From: Sistotremastrum niveocremeum HHB9708 | Lineage: Eukaryota > Basidiomycota > Agaricomycetes > Sistotremastrales > Sistotremastraceae | Assembly (NCBI GenBank): GCA_001630475.1 | Contig: KV419395.1 | Location: 124,001 to 188,000 of the forward strand | Reading direction: 5' to 3' | DNA length: 64,000 bases | Part shown: positions 1 to 10,472 of the stretch, one piece after another | Layout: every line of letters starts with the position of its first letter | Position numbering within the stretch: the stretch's first letter is position 1 | Program-made: the position numbers and the translations under genes | The notes under the pieces: generated by a model | Database searches by the model: none | Seen by the model: the letters and a program-made list of their open reading frames with translations, nothing else | Told to the model about the DNA's origin: nothing

Positions 1-1236
1 GCTGTCAGATTCACTATCAGGAAGTTTGAGGTATACACCTCGTCGTGTGCGTCTTTCATTAACTTCTCCCAGCATTTCAACCTTTTGAACCTGTCCCAGG
101 GTTTCACGGGGTGGAATTGTACTGGCAGAGTCCGAGGAAGCGTCCGAGTCAGTGTAGTCGCTCTGTCGGTAACCTCCCTTGCCTCGCTTCTCACAAGTTT
201 CGCAGAGACAATGCCGGTTGTCTTTGCCAACTGTTGACTGCTATCAGGGTCGAGAAAATGAAAGCGAGGGAAAGGGACCGACAATATGCGTCACCATAGT
301 GAGCGGTGATCTCTTGACCGCGCTCGATAGGCTTGATCACTCGAAACGTGATGTACTTGCCTTCCCGGAAGAGCTCGCAGTTGTTGTCGCAGTCATGCTG
401 TGGGGAATTAATTTTAAGAAGCGATCGCAAGAAGGTATCAAAACGTGAGACCCACGTTGACAAAGCGAGCTGGCCCCAGGAACAGATGATTCTTCTTTCG
501 GTGGCCTGAGTGAATAACACTGAAGTCCCGACGAATGCCGCCATCCGTGTTCCTTCGGTCTGTTCGCTTCAACTCTTCGTTTTCATCCTCTGTCAAGACT
601 GCCATTGAACCCTTCAATTCCGTGATAACAGTGCCGATTTTCAGCGTCGTAGTAGCCAGAATACAAAGCTCGGCTTTCCCAGTCCATTTCGAATAACGAG
701 AGGTATGGGCAATCTCAATAGTACCAGTAGGCACGTAGAGTTCGAAATAGCGGGATGCGTGGGTAGCAAAAGCGTTTATTTGCATCTGAGTCTTGCCTCG
801 GAGGTAGTGCGCAACGGCTTCGAGCCTTTGAAGACATGTCGCCAGTCAATAGATGTCTTTTGGATAGGTCTTTAACGACCAAAACGAGCATGCTTACCGA
901 AGTAACGCGTCTACTGCTCCTCGAACACGCTTGGCAGCTGAGCTGGCGCTCTTGATAGTAACGATCCACTGCCGGAAAAAAATGGTTACGGGGATGGCAA
1001 AAGAGCGTATACACAACTTACACGCTGTACGATATTCAAGATCTCTTTTGGATCATGTCTAGGTAGTCTTCTAGACGGATCCATCTTGTGGACAACGAGC
1101 GGGAAGCTGTCTGTGCCTAGTTGTTCGACCAACATGAAACTTTCGGATTCAAAATTAGTTCTGATACGATAGATAGGCATATTGGATGTACTCACCTCAA
1201 AAAATCATCATCTCGAGACAGGTCACGCATGTTCAT
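1..1236 (-). CDS. SET9: Histone H4-K20 methyltransferase (SET9/KMT5 family), C-terminus cut by window edge
   Basis: The reading, split over several exons, carries a SET domain and post-SET motif of the SUV4-20/Set9 type, which methylates histone H4 lysine 20 in chromatin. The N-terminal exon starts at the ATG at 1236 (MNMRDLS) and continues with EQLGTD and KEILNIVQRW. The SET core has YFELYVP, the RFVNHDCDNNC motif (cofactor and active-site region; intron 398-455 splits it after Asn), the GQEITAHYGDAYF motif and a cysteine set HCLCETCEKRGKGGY that would bind zinc. After this comes an acidic Ser/Asp stretch and RRGVY, still open at base 1. The phase of each join fits. The first intron (1161-1195) would be only 35 nt, unusually short, so the extreme N-terminus is less certain. 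The family assignment rests on the SET plus post-SET order and is strong; the missing tail cannot be judged. Confidence 0.88.
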
Positions 1237-1799
1237 GTTACTTGTAGAGGACCATGCCACCTCCCCAACGCGACTGTGCCCGCCATGAGCCACAACTGCA
1301 CCTCGCATGGTCGAGAATGATGGTGGCAACTATGAAGAGACTACTTGGGAATATTTTGACAAGATAAAGAGGGCGGTGAGTGTCGATTCTCGACACCCGT
1401 GAAAGGGGGCGGCCTTGTGAAGGCTGGGGAGCCGAGATGACCTCGTCTGATTGATTGATCCGCAAATTGCGCCTTCCGAAAGCGAAGCTACCTTGTCTTT
1501 ACACAATTTTCTCAAATCAAGACGCTAGGAACAAAAGCACGAGTACATGGGACAGAGACAAGGAAAAAGACAAAGGCAGGCGCGTATGTCACGGTGATGC
1601 AGATCCCGTTGCGCGGTCTGCAGTCACCACCGTCACTGCCATCCGAAACTATCTCCGCGTGTATCCCACACTGGTATCACTTGGAGAGGGAAAAAGCGTG
1701 TGTTCCAGACGTTATTAATGCCTGTACATACTGTGCTACATAGAGAGGCACTATAGGGAGGGCAGCATAACCATAATCCTCATGACGACAGCCCTGATT
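1237..1799. other. Intergenic stretch without a recognisable gene
   Basis: Only short frames without family motifs lie here. The part near 1237 would hold the SET9 promoter and the part near 1700-1799 the 3' region of the ribosomal protein gene. I see no RNA gene or repeat. Confidence 0.6.
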
Positions 1800-2823
1800 T
1801 TATGCGTGTTTTTGCTTGCCGGTTCTGAGTTTCCTAACATAGAACTGCAATGTGTATGAGATCACCGAGCAATGATTCTCAAGAAACATCAAGACGAACC
1901 TCGAGTTCACGGCCTTCCAGAATGTAACCATCGCATCGGCCGGACTGGCCAGGGCGAGAAGAAATGGCAGCATAGAGACGGCCAGCGGCGAACTGGGTCT
2001 CAAGCGCGGGGTCGATTTTAGCGTCTGCGGTGAATTAGTTATAAGTGAGGTGAGAGCGCAAACCGAAAAACATACCTTTCTTGCGGGTATCAAGATCACG
2101 CTGGGCATGGTTTGAGAGCTTCTTCTCAACAGCCTCTTCACCGGCGGGGGGAGCGGCAGACTTAACGCCCTTTTTGGAGACAGGCTGAGCGTACTAGAAG
2201 AGGTTCGACCCATATCAGCCTATATACTCGGCCACAGAAAGGCGCTACGCACGTGAGCCTCATACCACTGTCTGAAAGGAGTGGCATCAATCTGGATGAT
2301 AGCGCTCTTCACGAGGGTGTTTGTTCGGACAAGCTCATTGTTGGAAGCATTGTACACCTATTGCAGAAAGATGTTTAAGAATTTCTATCCAATCGACGAA
2401 TTGAAAAAGAGGTTACTCACGACTGAGATTATTCTCGTCTTGCGAGTAATGCTCTCACTTCCCCATGAAAAGTTACCAGTCTCAAGACGGAGAGCACGGA
2501 ATTTGGTGTTGCCACCACGAGTGCGGACAGAGTGGATGCGCTTGGGTCCAAGCCTGGTATTGGCGGGTTGACGACCGAGCTCGAACTTTCGCTTCTTGCG
2601 GTAGTGAGCACGTTGGGCACCGGTCTCAGAGCGTTTGTGGCGAGATGAGCGAGAGATACCTGAACGCAGCCATCGCCGTAGTCAGTTTTTTAAACTCTTC
2701 TACAACAGCATTTTCACAACCGCAACGTACCTAAAATCACAGCAATCACAGCAATGAAGGAATTGAGAAGACGAGAGCGTTAGTACGAGGATGTGAGGAG
2801 GGGGCGGGCGATGACTGACCCAT
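1800..2823 (-). CDS. RPS8: 40S ribosomal protein eS8 (RPS8)
   Basis: The spliced product matches eukaryotic S8, a small-subunit protein of the cytosolic ribosome. The start is a four-base coding piece, ATGG (2820-2823), followed by an intron from 2819 to 2660. The next exon gives [31 protein letters not shown] in pieces, then [20 protein letters not shown], the core [32 protein letters not shown] and [13 protein letters not shown]. The C-terminal half has the fungal [15 protein letters not shown] stretch and ends [19 protein letters not shown]. The splitting of the start codon region from the body by an intron is common in ribosomal protein genes. Five or more introns are present. A divergent gene starts at 3083, so the two share a promoter region of about 260 bp. 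Nothing looks broken. Confidence 0.95.
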
Positions 2824-3082
2824 GTCGTGTCTTGAGTCTTGAGGATGCTCTAGGGAGGGATGAGTACGTAAGCAAGGCTTGCGGTGTAACTGTACAGTTC
2901 TGGAGCGGAGCTTAAATGCTGTGAGAACACTGGTCGCATAGCCGGAGAACCGGAGCTCACAGCCGTCGGCTCGGCTTTATGGCTCAGCAGCACCGCCTCA
3001 TGAGCGCTGGACGCCTCAAGTGCCTTAAGACAGCCAGAGAGCTCGACAAACGACGTTTGCTCCCAATTTACACCCTCAGCTC

Positions 3083-3749
3083 ATGAGTATCTTACCCAGA
3101 CATGTGGCTATCTTGATTTCAATCCTCATTTTCGCCCTGTGCGTTCAGGCGAAGGGTGGACACGGTGGCGGCGGGCACGGAGGTCACTCTAGTGGAAAAG
3201 GCAGCGGGCATACTACGACTGTAGTTGTTGTCGACCACGAATGCTATGACGCCCTGTATGTCTTGTATTTGACACGGTCGAGATTTTTACTGACACTTCC
3301 TTAAGTGGCCGACGTATTACATGCCCAAAGAAAGGATGGGTAGTGGGCCTCATTATCACAGGCTGTATTATCGGCGGCAGTCAGTCATTTCTCTTGTAAT
3401 GAGTTCTGTCGACTGACAATCCATCTCAGTGATCCTTATCTGTCTTGCTTATTGGGCTGTTTCCTCCTTGAAGAGCTTCGTCCAGCGTTTCAAGGCCTCG
3501 CGTGCTGCGAAACGACAACCTGCCTATGTAGCAGTTGACACTGCTGCAACGCCATCCCCGTTCGCGAAAGGCATCTCCAATAAAGACATCTTTGAGCCGC
3601 CGGCCGCCCATTCCAACGATGACCGAGACTCCATTCTCCCTCTTTATCGGCCCAATGATCAGTACGACCCCCCTCCTAGTCCGAAATCCGGATACAAGGT
3701 CGTATTTCCAGAACCAGATCACAAGCTAGACGCGAAGGCAGAGCCTTAA
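3083..3749 (+). CDS. Small type I membrane protein with Gly/His-rich ectodomain
   Basis: Three exons (3083-3255, 3306-3379, 3430-3749) join in phase to 188 residues. The N-terminus is a clear signal peptide (VAILISILIFALCVQA). It is followed by a low-complexity segment rich in Gly, His and Ser (GGHGGGGHGGHSSGKGSGH) that could bind metal ions, then a short Cys-containing segment (HECYDAL, RRITCPKKG). One hydrophobic helix, made across the second intron (WVVGLIITGCIIGGM then ILICLAYWAV), would cross the membrane. The rest is a cytosolic tail with acidic and proline-rich stretches (YDPPPSPKSGYKVVFPEPD). This single-pass layout is common among uncharacterised basidiomycete surface proteins. No enzyme motif is visible and I do not assign a function. 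Confidence 0.8.
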
Positions 3750-4153
3750 ACCACCATGTCATCCCTCCTGTTTTGACTTGCGACCAGCGCCTGATACATT
3801 CACTCTACTCTACACTGATTTCTCCCTCCCTGTATTTCATGTCTATAGGTTCGAGCTGTCTGTGCTTTGCCTCTCTGTATTTCTATCTGTACAACTAATG
3901 TATTTCCGATCCGGCGCCACTGGTATGAATACTATACATGTACCCAAATCGCAAACAATTTATACCCATAAATCTCACAGACAGATGCTTCACCCTACAC
4001 CCCCGGCCCTGCACCTGGGTCGGCCTTGTTCTCAGAGGCACTCCTCCAGTGGGTAGGACGAGTATAAGAAGTGACAGTGCTCTTCAAGTTCTGCTTGGGC
4101 ACCGTTTTCGGCTCACCAAAGGACCACGGGTGATGATGCGGAAGGGAAATTGG
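3750..4153. other. 3' regions of two converging genes
   Basis: The stretch lies between the 3' ends of the membrane protein gene on + and the NLR-like gene on -. It contains pyrimidine-rich sequence and no conserved frame. It probably holds both polyadenylation regions. Confidence 0.5.
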
Positions 4154-7100
4154 TCAATTGAATTCCGGATTGATCGTTGTTGGTCCCCTAATGTCGCTCT
4201 CTTGCCAGCCATGGGAGGACAATCTGTCCCTGCATGCCTTCATGCCCCAGAAGTCATCCGCCCTCCTGTACCATGTCAGCGCTTTCTCGTAGTACTGTCG
4301 ACTTTCAGAAAGACCGCCTTCGTTGCGAGCAGAACCAGATAACGCGAAGGCCACGTCGCCCAATCCCAAGAAGCATCCGCCGATTTGACGTCTATCGCCG
4401 GTGTGACGAATGAGGGCGAGAGTAGCGTTGTAGCATGACTTGGCATCTAACACTCTGCCATCCATCAAAGCAACATCTCCGAGTCCTTTGATGCATCCCG
4501 CCACCGATAAGCGTCCTCCTCGACGAGAGCGAATCAGGGCGGAAATAATGTAATATTTCGAGGCCTCATCCCCTGCTTCGCTTCCCCCGGATGATAGAAC
4601 ATTGCCCATCTCATACAGGATATCAGCATCCCCACCGGTCCCCGTACCGGCATTCTTTCGGTACAATTGCTTGGCTTCTTCGAGATGGAGCCTAGCCGTG
4701 ACCAGATTGCCGCGCAGTCTTTCAACTTGCGATAGCGACAGGAGACATTCAATCTGTCCTTCGACCCATTGGCATTCGCCAAACCGTCTGAAGCTGACAT
4801 GCGTCCTTGTTAAACATTCGTCGATCTTCCCAAGTGAGAGATACACTCGGCCCAAGATGAGACCAGATTCGGAGGCAAAATCTGCACGACCCAACTTAAG
4901 TTGGATCTGGTAAGCCTTCTCGAGTATGGGCTTCGCTTCCTGAATGCGTCCTTCTGCGTAGTACAGCTCCCCAAGGCAAAAAAGGGATATCGCCGACGGT
5001 CCAGAGTCTGCCAAAACATCATCCTGGATTTTGAGGGCCGTTCGGTAACATTCTTCCGCTTGTCGAAACAGTCCGCGAAAGAAATAGACTTTTCCTAATT
5101 GCACAGTGCAATATGCTCTTGGAATAGGGAACTCCGGATGTTCAGCGCCGAGCTTGGTAGAGCGCATACCAACTTCCAATGCAGCCTGGAGATCGCCCTC
5201 CTCCTCCAGGGCATTGGACATGAAATATAGAATTTGGATCTGCCGCGCAAAATTTCCCAGCGCCACTTCCATTTCTAGTGAGTCCTGCAGGGCTTCAAGA
5301 GCTTTGGCTTTCTGTCCATTACGGCGATAGGCGTCCCCCAGCAGAGTAAAGCCTCGACTCTTCAATTTCACCTTCTCCGGATCGGTTTCAACAAGTTCCT
5401 CCGCAATTTCCAGGACCCGCCGCGCTTCAAGGATCTGCTGCTGTGGCTTAGCGCCATGCCGATAATAGTTCATCATCAAGCATTGACCCTCTAGCGCTCT
5501 GGCTCCGATTTTTTGCGCAGCGGCCAGAGCCAACGGAAGTAAGACGTTAGATGCAGGTGATATTGTGCTGAAGGGGCCCAACTTGACGACACAATCGATG
5601 GCATCTTCAGGAGGATCAGGATTGATCAGAACCTCGGCAAGGACGTTCGATACGTTAACTATTTGAGACCTCAAGCGAATGGATTCTTGGTGGTCCCCGG
5701 ACAATGCAGAGTCAGGGGATCTTGACTGAAGCAGTTCCGTGTAGTATTTCAAAAGTGGCACGAGGTCATGCCTGCCGATGGGTAGTTTGGAACGAACGTA
5801 TTCTCGGATGGGAGAAAGTAGGCGTAGGGATCGAGGCGAAGAAGAAAGATGGCCTGCTGTTGGTGGTTTGTCATCAACCACGAGCGCTGTCTGTCGGAGA
5901 GCAGCTAAAGCTGCAAGGAGTCCGGGAACATGTCCATCAGCGTCAGGAGTCATTATTTTCGGCAGGTTATCCTGTTCCACCCCATCGGGAAGAAGTGATA
6001 GGATCTGTAGGACCCTCCGTGCGATAGGGAGATTCTGGAGTCTTGTAGATGATAACGAAACCTGGATGGAGATGTCGATGCTCGAAAGGTGGCTATCGAA
6101 GCCCCGAGTAAGCATCGATGTCTTTTCCTCCTTCCAGCGTTGCAATAGCTCCTCGTATGTATTGGTTTGGGCGAGATTTGCCATCAAAGTGAGAGCGAGA
6201 GGTACACCATCAAGAACATCCAAGAGCTGTCCAAGGGCGGATTCTTCATCCTCATTAGCCGGTACCATGTCAGATATACTGACAAAGATCTGGCGCGCGG
6301 CGAGGATATCGACACTCTGCAATGGAGGGAGGAAGGGACGATGCCACCGAACACCTGACGGGCGTTCAGCTCCTCGTAGAGTGATTAATAGTGTCACTCG
6401 AGGGACAGACGTCAACTGAGATAGGACATCTTCGACGTCAGCTCTGTTACTAGGACTCTCCCACGGAGTTTCCAGGTTGTCTAGGATTAAAAGTGCACGT
6501 CCTTCGATAAGCGATAACATTCGGATTATCCCCGACAAATCTTGGTTGTCTTTGTCGACTCCCAGGGCATCAGCGATAGCCGCGACAAAAGCGTCTTTCG
6601 TGGGGGCTGATTCGCAGGAGATGAAAAAGCGAGTGTCTTGACCGAAACAAGCTACAACAGTTTCATCGTGGATGGCGGAGAGGGCAAGACTCGTCTTTCC
6701 GATGCCGCCCGATCCAAGTATCGCGAGGTGGGACCGTGATTGTAGTGTATCGGGATCGCATAATTGAGATACTAATATCTCAAGCAAGGATCTGCGGCCG
6801 CAAAAGAGTTGCGGGGCAGGCGGAAGGGCTTTGGGATGACTGGTACATTTTTCAGCTCAACAAAACCCAGATAGAGGGAAGGACTGACAGTGTTTTTATG
6901 GCTGGTTCCTATCAAATTGGACAATATCAGGAAGCACAGGCAATATCAAAGAATAGTGGACACAAACCTTCTTCGATCTCTTCTCGGACGCTGCTGATAA
7001 GAGCGCCTCCTGTTCTTGATACGCAGAAACGACAGCGATCTCGAATTCATCTCGAAATTTTCGTATGGTCTCGTTGAGCTGACCTGAAACTCTGATGCTG

Positions 7101-7794
7101 GTCAACCGAGAGCTGACCTGATAAACTCGAAACTGAGTAGTAGGAGGTTATCGCGAATCGCACAACGTACCGCGAACATATCTATACATCTCTCAAGGTC
7201 TTCCTCGAGCGTCTGAATCTTGGCGTGATTACTCAGCGACTTGATCAGAGAAGACAGTCGATTCCGAGGTCCTGCTTGTTTCTGATAAACGGAAGCAATT
7301 TGTTCGAGGGTTCTGGGAAACCTTGCAGTTAACAGAAGGATAGACTTGGGCAACCATACCTTAGCATGTAGCTGACATGGCGAACAATTTCCTCTGATAA
7401 ATCTTCGCCTGCTTCCTCTAAGGAAGATGCGACAGCCCACGCAGTTTCGACGACCTTTGACACCAGGGCTTTGGTGCGCCTATCTACTGTACTCGAAGAC
7501 TGTGAGGTTTGTATAATTAATTTCTGCTTACATGGACCGAGATGATGACTCACCGAACCAACCTGAACCAAGCGTTCGTCATCTTAGGTCAGTTCGAGTG
7601 AAGCAGCTGACCTCATAGATCATCAGAGCTAGAGTCGCGATTCCCTGAGGATACGGAAGGGAAGAAGCTGTCATCGTCATGGATCTAAGAGCTCCTAAGG
7701 CGCCGGCTATTCCTGAACTTCCAGTATCTGCCATCCTCGGAATCGGTCCGTCGACTACAGTGGCAGGTGAGGCGTGCTGGGCTGGTGGCGACAT
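4154..7794 (-). CDS. NLR-like protein: MLKL/HeLo-like N-terminal domain, P-loop NTPase, TPR-like repeats
   Basis: Seven exons join in phase to 1112 residues: 7794-7612, 7562-7554, 7499-7360, 7321-7171, 7117-6968, 6908-6889 and 6839-4154. The first 210 or so residues are helical and have the Agaricomycete layout resembling the MLKL N-terminal four-helix bundle: a first helix ending ALMIYE, then KALVSKVVETAWAVASSLEE, RTLEQIASVYQKQAG and QTLEEDLERCIDMFA. A linker PPAPQLFCGRRSLLE leads into the NTPase with P-loop GSGGIGKTS, Walker B-like ALLILDN, a VTLLITLRG strand and DGVPLAL, which is the GxPLA motif of NB-ARC-type modules. The last 450 residues are repeated helix pairs typical of TPR (for example LGDAYRRNGQKAKALEALQ, LGELYYAEGRIQEAKPILE). 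By family this would be an intracellular sensor whose N-terminus may trigger membrane-directed cell death; that role is inferred. No break is visible. Confidence 0.85.
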
Positions 7795-8645
7795 CGTAAT
7801 GTACTGGTACTGTTAGTGGACAGACCAGCAAAGATGGGATTTGAGAATCGCTCTTTGATTTCCATCCTAAGCCCTCAATCAAGTCTTGAGGCTCCGACGG
7901 GTTCTAGCCAGGAGCACGAAGCCTTCGACGTGATCGATGGTCTGATGTGTCCCTTTCATAGAACCAAATCTTGGTTCCGATCACGAGCTCCAGACACAGC
8001 AATTTGATGCGTGGACTATTGACAGAACCGACACGTCCAGTCCAGGAAATTGCGAGCCACAAGTCTGAGTTAAGTCATACAGAAATGGCAGATCTAGACA
8101 GTTCCCGAGGCTGCGCAGTTCAGCGTTGGCCTTCACACGGAATTGTAGAACAGGGATGATTCCCTAGTATAAGCAATCAACAAGCATCGCTGGCTTGGTG
8201 TCTAGATCCGCATATTCACTATGTCCACTTGAAGACGAGCCCACAGCACTTCCTGTTAGATTATCACAAAAGAGATGAAGTAACCGCGCCAAGTGGTGGC
8301 CGTTTAAAACCAACTTCTAAGCGCCGAAATTACTATCTCAATTTTGCGGCTCTGTAACTGGCTATGGTGTCTTGTCTGGACGAAGACAAAATCGTGTATT
8401 ACATGTATTGATTGCGATGAAATATCGATGAATATGGAGCAGAATCTCAAAAAAGTTGTCAGTTCAACGATGTTACTCGTCTCGCAAACACTCTGCTCTT
8501 GTCTACGATGATAGAAAAAGAGTCATAAGATTGAATTCATGAATGCTGCCCCCACAAGACGTTCCTGGCGATTGTGGAGACAGTTGATATTCTCAAGTAG
8601 GTGAACCGTGTATTTAGTTGCTCCGGGGAATTTGGTAAAGAGTCT
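7795..8645. other. Intergenic stretch, nothing recognised
   Basis: Short frames only, none with family motifs. It holds the upstream region of the NLR-like gene and the 3' flank of the F-box gene. Confidence 0.5.
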
Positions 8646-10209
8646 TCAGAATTGAATAACAAAGACTTGGGTTGCAGTCGTTGCAACTGCGATACCATGC
8701 ACTTCGTCAAATACATCCAAAGACCAGGAATGTTGAAACAACTGAGGGATCTTCAGAGATGCACAGTAGTTTGCAGCCGCAAGACCAGTGATGGGCGAAA
8801 ACTTGAGTGAGATCGAGGGGCTTCGGGAGTTGCAGGACACTGCGACGGGTAAACCAGAGGCCGTCCATTTGAGCCCAGCATCGTCGGGTAGGTCCAAGAA
8901 ACTCAGAGGAAGCACTGGGGATGATGCATATGTGTTCATCGTGCGCCCATTCGTAGCGGGGCGAGGTGCAAAGTATAAGCGAGTGGATGCTGGAGCTCGC
9001 GGGAGTGAAGTGGTTGAAGCTGCATCTGACTCCAGAAAGTGATAGATTGAATGCCGGGAGGTTTGAAAAAGCTCAACATGCGGTTGAATGGGTAGAGTTG
9101 GCCATTGATATGTACCATCCAGCTGAATTGGCTGGTCCATTGATGGAAGGGGAGGCGTAGCATGAGAAAGCACGGTCCAAAGCCCAGTGCCACCGCCAAA
9201 GCCGTTTTCAAGCGATGGACGTTTCTCAAGAAGAAGACAACTCAGCTCAGGAAGGAGATGAACTGTGTTGTTGAAGATAGGCTATGAACAGATGTGATTG
9301 TCTAACATGGTAAGAGAAAATGAAGGATGGCGACTTACAACATCAGCTCCATGTGAGTCGAGGATGGGATGAAGTCTCAGACGGCGATCAGTCTCGTGAT
9401 CGTACAACAATATATCGTTATAGCCACAAAGCATAGTTATCGAATTCTTGATGCAGGAAATGTGCTCTGCCTCAGAAGCTTGCGGGAGGACGACGCTTTT
9501 TGCTCTCGCCACCTGAGCTCGCGTGCACCCTGATGTGAGATCGAACGTGACCCTGAAATATTCAAGATATCTGATCTGTAATCAATACACTGTTGCTCAT
9601 GCGTCAGATAAGAATACCTGGCAACCATGTAATCTTGTTCCAGCCTGTTTGAGAGAGTCACTACGAGGATAGAGGTCGCTCCTTCAGCAGCCTTCCATTG
9701 ATAAGACAATATTCTTCCAGTCGTATTCAACATATATGTGCCTATCCCAATTATGGGACGCAACATCAGTCCACGGTCCTCCATCGTGAAGAACCACCGT
9801 GCGCCAGGAAGGAGACGTGGTTCAGCAGCTCCTCTGAAAGCTGGAAGAACATCAGTGCGCATCCTTGGATACGACTTCACACGTTTAGGGAACACGCTTT
9901 GCCATGATGTGAATTTCTTTGACAAGGAGACGGCGCGTGCAGCGAGCAGGGGAAGTTGGTACAATGCAACAGTGTCGATGGTGTATCCTTGGGGTAAAGG
10001 CAGTCTTCGAACGTCTGAGGCATTCTTCCAAGCTGTTCTGTTCTCAAATACAACTCTACGGAGCGCTTTGCAGGTCTGAATATAAAGTCAAACTAGCAGG
10101 AAGAAACATAGGATCAGCCACTCACGCGCGAAAGCCAAAGGATATCACCCAGCGGGAGTCCATCAAAGATAGTGAGGAGCAGTTCTACAGGGAGGCGTGC
10201 TATACACAT
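8646..10209 (-). CDS. F-box protein
   Basis: The start is the ATG at 10209, which opens directly into an F-box: ARLPVELLLTIFDGLPLGDILWLSR, then across an intron TCKALRRVVFENRTAWKNA. F-box proteins recruit substrates to SCF ubiquitin ligases through Skp1. The body is a long C-terminal region (YTIDTVALYQLPLLAARAVSL, RGLMLRPIIGIGTYML) of the beta-propeller-like kind seen in the large F-box families of agaricomycetes, with strands such as ILVVTLSNR. The terminal exon ends GIAVATTATQVFVIQF with the stop at 8646-8648. An upstream frame continues beyond the ATG but without another ATG, so I prefer this start. Exact internal splice sites between 9173 and 9560 were not all resolved. The substrate is unknown. 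Confidence 0.75.
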
Positions 10210-10472
10210 ATGTTCACGGGGAAACCTTCGAGTGGCCGAGATGCATGTACATTCCGAAGTTTTATAAGGGTGTTGAGGTGACAATGCAAGAACAATCACA
10301 AGGTCGGCGGGAGCTCCGGCGCCTCAGCGTCCTCCACAAGTAAAGCGCTAGCTCCGACGGACAAGCAGTTCAAAATGACCAATACCCAATTGGATCCATG
10401 CGATTGTATAGATAATCTAAGCTATTAACCAATGCAATAAAGAGAACGAAGTTCGAAGGACCCCCAGGCTTT

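Noticed and set aside
5778-6419. 213-codon frame on + opposite the NLR NTPase
   Set aside because: Antisense shadow of the NTPase-coding exon; no motif of its own.
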